From: Streptomyces sp. NBC_00234
GTDB taxonomy: Bacteria; Actinomycetota; Actinomycetes; Streptomycetales; Streptomycetaceae
Assembly: GCF_036195325.1 (NCBI RefSeq)
Contig: NZ_CP108101.1
Location: 1,736,001 to 1,800,000 of the forward strand
Length of the DNA: 64,000 nucleotides
Reading direction: 5' to 3'
The number at the start of each line of letters is the position of its first letter. The first letter of the stretch is position 1. The notes beneath the pieces are model-generated. The model ran no database searches. It was given only the letters and a program-made list of their open reading frames with translations, and was not told the DNA's origin. Below, one piece after another: positions 59,363-64,000 of this stretch. The translations under genes were made by a program, and so were the position numbers.

Positions 59363-60500
59363 AGGGCACCTCCATCTCGATCGTGGTGCCCTTGCCGGGC
59401 GCCGATTCGACGGTGAGTTTCCCGCCGACACTGCCGGCCCGGTGGCGCATGGACACCAGGCCGAGGTGGCGGCCGGCGTGCCGGACCGCCGTGGCGTCGA
59501 AGCCGCAGCCGTCGTCGGTGATCCGCAGGACGGCCGCCGGGCCGCTGCGGACGAGGGTGACGGCGACGTGTTCGGCGCCGGAGTGGCGCAGGGCGTTGTG
59601 AAGGGCTTCCTGGGAGACCCGGAGCAGCGCTTCCTCCTGGGTGGCGGGCAGGGCCCGTACCCCCGCGCTCTCGAAGGTGACCCGGGCGGTGTGGGCGCGG
59701 TCCATGACCTGGATCTGCGTCCGGAGCGTGGCGACCAGGCCGTCCTCGTCGAGCGCGGCGGGGCGCAGTTCGACGACGGCCGCGCGCAGTTCGTCGACGG
59801 CTTCCGCGGCGAGAGCGGCGACCTGCTGGAGCTCGTCCTTGGCGCGGGCGGGGTCCCGGTCGACGAGTGCGGCGGCGGCCTGGGCGGTCAGCCGGAGGGA
59901 GAAGAGCTTCTGGCTGACGGCGTCGTGGAGCTCGTGGGCCAGCCGTGAGCGTTCCTCCGCGATCGTGAGCTCACGGCTCCGTTCGTAGAGCCGCGCATTG
60001 GTCAGGGCGATCGCCGCGTGCTGGGCGAGGATCGACAGGAGTTCCTCGTCCTCCGCTGTGAAGCCGCAGGTGCCGGCCGGTTTGGGGCAGCGCTTGTTGG
60101 CCAGGAAGAGCGCGCCGATGATCTCGTCGCCGTCCTGGATGGGCAGGCCCAGGAAGTCGGACATGTCGGGGTGGGCGTCGGGCCACCCTTCGAAGCGGGG
60201 GTCCTTGCGGACGTCCGCGAGCCGCTCGGGCTTCGCCTCGTGGAGCATCGCCGCGAGGATGCCGTGCTGCCTGGGCAGCGGGCCGATGGCCTTCCACTGC
60301 TCGTCGCTGACCCCGTCGACGACGAACTGGGCGAAGCCGCCGTGGTCGTCGGGGACGCCCAGGGCCGCGTATTCGGCGTCGAGCAGTTCACGGGCCGAGG
60401 CGACGATCGTCTTGAGGACGTCACGCATTTCGAGATGCCGGCTCATGGCGAGCAGCGCGGCACTCACCGCGGCGAGGCCCGACGGTGGGCGATGACTCAT
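59355..60500 (-). CDS. GAF-domain sensor histidine kinase
   Basis: 381 residues, cytoplasmic (no membrane helix). N-terminal GAF domain ~residues 25-170 (ASARELLDAEYAALGVPDDH, GLPIQDGDEIIGALFLANKR), HisKA_3 dimerisation helix with the phospho-accepting histidine in SRLAHELHDAVSQKLFSLRL, HATPase_c with ITDDGCGFDATAV and a GLVSMRHRAG lid. GAF ligands in this family include heme, cyclic nucleotides or flavin; one cysteine (RCPKPAGTC) near the GAF end. Ligand unknown. Confidence 0.93.
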   Translation of the reverse strand: MSHRPPSGLAAVSAALLAMSRHLEMRDVLKTIVASARELLDAEYAALGVPDDHGGFAQFVVDGVSDEQWKAIGPLPRQHGILAAMLHEAKPERLADVRKDPRFEGWPDAHPDMSDFLGLPIQDGDEIIGALFLANKRCPKPAGTCGFTAEDEELLSILAQHAAIALTNARLYERSRELTIAEERSRLAHELHDAVSQKLFSLRLTAQAAAALVDRDPARAKDELQQVAALAAEAVDELRAAVVELRPAALDEDGLVATLRTQIQVMDRAHTARVTFESAGVRALPATQEEALLRVSQEALHNALRHSGAEHVAVTLVRSGPAAVLRITDDGCGFDATAVRHAGRHLGLVSMRHRAGSVGGKLTVESAPGKGTTIEMEVPCG

Positions 60501-60741
60501 GGCCTCACCGTACCGGCGGGGCGCGACAGCCGTATCGGGCTGTGGACGGCGCCGGCCGGGGGCGTGGGGACTAGGACTTTCGGCGGGGTACGGGGCGCGG
60601 TCCTAGGACCGGGAAGGGCTTAGGCCGAAGTGCGGGGTGCCGGTGCGGCTCGCGGACGAGGCGCGGCGTGCGGGGGTGTTCCTACGTTGGTTTCACCGGG
60701 GGTCACCCGGTGGATGCCGGCGTTTCGAGGGGACGGTTGTC

Positions 60742-61452
60742 ATGCCGATCGCGTTGATCACAGGAGCTTCCAGGGGGCTGGGGCGTGCGCTGGGAGCGGC
60801 GCTCGCGGAGCGGGGCTGGGATCTGGTGCTGGACGCCAGGACGTCCGGCGCACTGGAGGAGACGGCCCGGGACCTGGGCAGCCGGTACGGGCGCCGGGTG
60901 GTGGCGGTACCCGGTGATGTCACGGACGCGGCGCACCGCAGGGCTCTGGTGGCCGCTGCCGGGGAGCTGGGCGGGCTGGATCTGGTGGTGAGCAATGCCA
61001 GTGCGCTGGGCGCCGAGCCGCTCGTACGCCTGGAAGCGCTCGCGCTGGACGGGCTGCGGCTGGCGCTGGAGACCAATGTGGTGGCGGCGCTGGGTCTGGT
61101 GCAGGAGTCGCTGCCGCTGCTGCGTGCCTCGGCTGCGGGGGCCGTGGTGACGGTGAGCTCGGACGCGGCGGCGGAGCCGTACGCGACCTGGGGCGGTTAC
61201 GGGGCGTCGAAGGCGGCGCTCGACCAGCTGGCGGCGGTGCTGGGCGAGGAGGAGCCGGGGCTGCGGGTGTGGGCGGTGGACCCCGGGGACATGCGGACGG
61301 AGCTGTACGCGGCGGCCGTGCCCGGGGACGACGGCCCGAGGCCGCTTCCGGAGAGTGTGGCTCCGGCGTTCCTCCGGCTGCTGGAGCGGCGGCCCGCGAG
61401 CGGCCGGTACGCGGCGGTCTCGCTGCTGGACCCTTCCGGCGCCGGGCGATGA
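60742..61452 (+). CDS. Short-chain dehydrogenase/reductase
   Basis: 236 residues. Cofactor motif ALITGASRGLGRALGAALAE (TGxxxGxG), catalytic Ser in TVSSDAAAEP and the YxxxK as YGASKAALDQ; SNAS replaces the usual NNAG. The ATG at 60742 has GAGGGGA upstream. Its stop overlaps the queA start (ATGA). Substrate unknown; cofactor preference for NADPH cannot be read safely. Confidence 0.92.
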   Translation: MPIALITGASRGLGRALGAALAERGWDLVLDARTSGALEETARDLGSRYGRRVVAVPGDVTDAAHRRALVAAAGELGGLDLVVSNASALGAEPLVRLEALALDGLRLALETNVVAALGLVQESLPLLRASAAGAVVTVSSDAAAEPYATWGGYGASKAALDQLAAVLGEEEPGLRVWAVDPGDMRTELYAAAVPGDDGPRPLPESVAPAFLRLLERRPASGRYAAVSLLDPSGAGR

Positions 61453-62519
61453 CCGCTCTGGAGGCCCTGCGGGTGCCCGAGGAGCTGTCGGCGCGGGTTC
61501 CGGCCGAGCAGCGGGGTACGGGGCGCGACGACGTACGGCTGCTGGTGTCCCGGGGGCGGGCGGTCTCGCACCACGCGTTCCGTGAGCTCCCCGGGCAGCT
61601 GCGGGCCGGAGACGTGCTGGTGGTCAACACGTCGACGACGCTGCCGGCGGCGGTGAACGGGCGGGTGGGCGGTGAACGGGTCGTCGTCCACTTCTCGACC
61701 CGCGGCGAGGACGGGCGGTGGTCCGTGGAGCTGCGGCGGCCGGACGGCGCGGGGGCGACGCTGCCCCGGCACGGTGGGCCGCAGGGGGCGCACGTACAGC
61801 TGCCGGGCGGGCACGGGCTCGTACTGGAGGAGCCGCTGGGGCCGCCGGCGGAGGCCCGGCTGTGGTGGGCGCGGACGCCGTTCGACGTGCCGGAGGTGCT
61901 GCGGCGGTACGGGCGTCCGATCCGGTACGGGTACACGGAGCGGGACCAGCCGCTGTCCGCGTACCAGACGGTGTTCGCCGTGCCCTCGCGCGACGGGAGG
62001 GGTTCGGCGGAGATGCCGAGCGCCGCGCGGCCCTTCACCGGACCCCTGGTGGCCTCGCTGGTGAGCCGCGGGGTGCAGTTCGCCCCGCTGGCGCTCCATA
62101 CGGGGGTGGCTTCGGCGGAGGCGCACGAGCCCCCGTACCCGGAGTGGTTCTCGGTGCCGGGCGCGACGGCGTGGCTGGTGAACGCGGCGCGGGCGGGCGG
62201 TGGGCGGGTCATCGCGGTGGGGACGACCGCGGTGCGTGCCCTGGAGTCGTCGGCGGGGACGGACGGGGTCGTGCGGGCGGCCGAGGGCTGGACCGACCTC
62301 GTGGTCACGCCTCAGCGGGGGGTGCGGGCGGTGGACGGCCTGCTGACCGGGCTGCACGAGCCCGCGGCCTCGCACGTGCTGATGCTGGAGGCGATCGCGG
62401 GCCGGGAGGCGCTGCGGCGCGGGTACGCCGAAGCGCTGCACCAGGCGTACCTCTGGCACGAGTTCGGGGACGTCCACCTCCTTCTGCCCGAGGAGGAGCC
62501 TCACGCTCTGCGTTGCTGA
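61449..62519 (+). CDS. queA: S-adenosylmethionine:tRNA ribosyltransferase-isomerase family (QueA)
   Basis: 356 residues. Family motifs: RLLVSRGRAVSHHAFRELPG, RAGDVLVVNTSTTLPAAVNG, PFTGPLVASLVSRGVQFAPL, LHTGVAS, GTTAVRALESSAG and VVTPQRGVRAVDGLLTGLHE. QueA transfers a ribosyl group from SAM in queuosine synthesis. No other queuosine gene lies nearby, so the assignment rests on sequence alone. Slightly longer than usual with a Gly/Arg-rich middle. Coupled to the upstream SDR by an overlap. Confidence 0.88.
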   Translation: MTALEALRVPEELSARVPAEQRGTGRDDVRLLVSRGRAVSHHAFRELPGQLRAGDVLVVNTSTTLPAAVNGRVGGERVVVHFSTRGEDGRWSVELRRPDGAGATLPRHGGPQGAHVQLPGGHGLVLEEPLGPPAEARLWWARTPFDVPEVLRRYGRPIRYGYTERDQPLSAYQTVFAVPSRDGRGSAEMPSAARPFTGPLVASLVSRGVQFAPLALHTGVASAEAHEPPYPEWFSVPGATAWLVNAARAGGGRVIAVGTTAVRALESSAGTDGVVRAAEGWTDLVVTPQRGVRAVDGLLTGLHEPAASHVLMLEAIAGREALRRGYAEALHQAYLWHEFGDVHLLLPEEEPHALRC

Positions 62520-62807
62520 AGCAACATCCGGTGAGTTCGTAACGTGCCCTATGTGAGCCCGCGCATAGGGCCCACGTCACTTACGAAGTCGACTAGTGGA
62601 TACAAAAGGGGCAAGAAGGCGGGAATGAGTGGGGGCAAGGCGGACATGGCGGGCACCTGATCCACTATGTAGCTTCGTACGTCACACCTTTGCCACGGCA
62701 TTTTGCTGGCGCTAAGAATTGCACTCGTCCCCGACGGAGATGCGCAGAGCAGCGCTTCCGTCTTCGTCCTCCGTGAGGACACCTGCTAGTCGAAGAGGTA
62801 CGTCTGC
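62520..62807. other. Promoter region of the SLT-protein gene
   Basis: About 290 bases, richer in A/T than surrounding genes. No riboswitch fold (for example ydaO type, common before Streptomyces wall-hydrolase genes) was recognised. Confidence 0.4.
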
Positions 62808-63554
62808 ATGTTCGCGTCCAGCACTTCCGGCCGTAGCCGTCGCCTGACCAAGATCCAGAAGTTCTCCGTCGCCGGAGTCTCCACCCTTGGTGCCGCTGCC
62901 CTCGCGTTCTCCCTCGTCCCGTCGGACGCGGAGGCCGAGAGCAGCACGCAGGCCCTGTCCGCCGCTCCCGTCGTCTTCGCTTCCGCCGCCGGTGCCCCGC
63001 AGGCCAAGACCGTGCAGGCCAGCATTATCGAGCAGCACTCCACCGCCGAGAGCCTGGTGAAGGCCGCCGACGCCGCCCGCGCCAAGGCCGCAGCGGCCAA
63101 GGCCAAGACGGCCGCCGCCGCGAAGGCCAAGGCCGACGCCGTGGCCGACGCCAAGGCCGCGAAGGCCAAGGCCGACGCCAAGAAGCGTTCCGCCGAGGCC
63201 GCCAGCCGCAGCGCCGCCCGTAAGCCCGTCTACGCCAACAACCTGGACGGCTGGATCAAGGAAGCCCTCTCGATCATGAAGGAGAAGGGCATCCCCGGCA
63301 CGTACCACGGTCTGCACAAGAACATCATGCGTGAGTCCAGCGGCAACCCGCGTGCCATCAACAACTGGGACATCAACGCGATCAACGGTGTTCCGTCCAA
63401 GGGCCTGCTGCAGGTCATCAAGCCGACGTTCGACTACTACCACGTCGCCGGCACGCCCAAGGACCAGTACGACCCGGTCGCCAACATCACGGCCGCGGCC
63501 AACTACGCCGCGGACAAGTACGGCTCGATCGACAACGTCAACAGCGCCTACTGA
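62808..63554 (+). CDS. Secreted SLT-type transglycosylase
   Basis: 248 residues. Basic N-terminus and hydrophobic signal (VAGVSTLGAAALAFSLVPSDA), ~100-residue Ala/Lys-rich helical linker (KAKTAAAAKAKADAVADAKA) and a C-terminal SLT/lysozyme-like domain: GTYHGLHKNIMRESSGNPRA with catalytic glutamate in RESSG, SKGLLQVIKPTFDYY and AANYAADKYGS. Cleaves peptidoglycan glycan; the linker probably spans or interacts with the wall. Confidence 0.93.
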   Translation: MFASSTSGRSRRLTKIQKFSVAGVSTLGAAALAFSLVPSDAEAESSTQALSAAPVVFASAAGAPQAKTVQASIIEQHSTAESLVKAADAARAKAAAAKAKTAAAAKAKADAVADAKAAKAKADAKKRSAEAASRSAARKPVYANNLDGWIKEALSIMKEKGIPGTYHGLHKNIMRESSGNPRAINNWDINAINGVPSKGLLQVIKPTFDYYHVAGTPKDQYDPVANITAAANYAADKYGSIDNVNSAY

Positions 63555-63580
63555 CCGACACCTGGTCGGACCGGACATGC

Positions 63581-63620
63581 GCCGGAGGGCGGCACCCCGT
63601 GCGGGGTGCCGCCCTCCGGC
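63581..63620. terminator. Bidirectional terminator
   Basis: Perfect 18-bp stem GCCGGAGGGCGGCACCCC with a GTGC loop, between convergent SLT and ABC-permease genes. Confidence 0.9.
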
Positions 63621-63641
63621 GTTCCGTGCGTGCGGCGTGCG

Positions 63642-64000
63642 CTACTTGCGCATGACCTCCGGCTCGTGGCGGCGCAGCAGGCGCGCGACCGCGAAGCCGC
63701 AGACGATGCCGATGAACAGCAGCACCGAGATGTTCATCCCCCACTGGCCGGCCGTGCTCTCCCACAGCGGGTCCAGGTCCGTGGGGTTCTTCTGGTCCCA
63801 CGGCGGCATGAGGTGGGCCAGGTCGAGCGTCGAGCCCGCGGCGGCGATGGCCCAGCGCGAGGGCATGAGCCAGGCGAACTGCTCCAGGCCGGGCGATCCG
63901 TACACCTGGAAGAGGATGCCCGTGAAGACGACCTGGACGATCGCGAACATGACGAGCAGCGGCATCGTCTTCTCGGAGGTCTTCACCAGCGAGGAGATGA
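63642..64000 (-). CDS. C-terminal part of an ABC-2-type permease (partial)
   Basis: The gene enters from the right edge, so only ~118 residues are present. MPLLVMFAIVQVVFTGILFQ and MNISVLLFIGIVCGFAVARL are membrane helices around the loop SPGLEQFAWLMPSRWAIAAA; the end is RRHEPEVMRK. This resembles the end of FHA-domain ABC transporter proteins of Streptomyces, but the ATPase/FHA part lies outside the window. Confidence 0.7.
   Translation of the reverse strand, partial: ISSLVKTSEKTMPLLVMFAIVQVVFTGILFQVYGSPGLEQFAWLMPSRWAIAAAGSTLDLAHLMPPWDQKNPTDLDPLWESTAGQWGMNISVLLFIGIVCGFAVARLLRRHEPEVMRK

Noticed and set aside
62520..62807. Possible ydaO-type riboswitch before the SLT gene
   Set aside because: Wall-hydrolase genes of Streptomyces often carry one, but the conserved core was not found here.

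Overview
The window is chromosomal DNA from a high-GC, spore-forming actinomycete, almost certainly a Streptomyces. The evidence is the very G/C-rich coding sequence with frequent GTG and a few TTG starts, a chaplin gene of the ChpE type, a Spo0M homologue, cell-wall hydrolases of the Rpf and SLT types, and a 16S-23S-5S operon with no tRNA in the spacer. It is mainly conserved core chromosome rather than a mobile island: no transposase, integrase, phage module, CRISPR array or tRNA gene was seen.

Layout. 1-6.9 kb: PAP2 phosphatase, I78 protease-inhibitor-like protein, WYL regulator, GT4 glycosyltransferase, Rpf-like transglycosylase and two conserved proteins. 6.9-11.4 kb (minus strand): aroH-tyrA, then cmk-plsC-der. 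11.5-13.3 kb: Rieske lipoprotein, nucleotidyltransferase, and an intergenic element with nested long inverted repeats. 13.3-16.8 kb (minus): a four-gene block with stop/start overlaps at every junction: pnuC, nadR-like, Nudix/winged-helix (NrtR-type) and ADP-ribosylglycohydrolase, with a candidate operator in front. 16.9-21.7 kb (minus): parA-like, small basic protein, scpA, scpB, rluB. 22-28 kb (minus): ald, NB-ARC/TPR protein, ADP-ribose-type Nudix hydrolase, pyrG. 28.3-33.6 kb (plus): GH15 hydrolase, FAD oxidoreductase, PucR regulator. 33.6-41.4 kb: glycosyltransferase, recN, nadK, tlyA, small protein, SCP2 protein, iron-box ABC ATPase, HAD phosphatase. 41.4-45.1 kb: DUF1015 protein and a repeat-rich disordered/TPR protein. 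45.2-51.1 kb (minus): rRNA operon and leader. 51-64 kb: 3-methyladenine glycosylase, Spo0M, PEBP, HNH, TauE/SafE, SPFH, NfeD, ABC ATPase, a conserved unknown, chaplin, a GAF kinase/NarL regulator pair, SDR, QueA, SLT protein, and the C-terminus of an ABC permease at the right edge.

How the parts relate. The HAD-small protein-tlyA-nadK-recN group, pyrG-Nudix and parA-scpA-scpB-rluB-cmk-der correspond to a conserved actinobacterial neighbourhood (known for example from Mycobacterium tuberculosis). The pnuC block appears inserted into it between rluB and aroH/tyrA/cmk. The strongest system-level candidate is this block: import of an NAD precursor, its conversion toward NAD, a Nudix-related sensor/regulator and an enzyme that removes ADP-ribose, with nadK and another ADP-ribose-type Nudix hydrolase elsewhere in the window. 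The second striking object is the repeat protein at 42.8-45.1 kb, whose RGG-like disordered half is encoded by 42-bp tandem repeats beside the rRNA operon.
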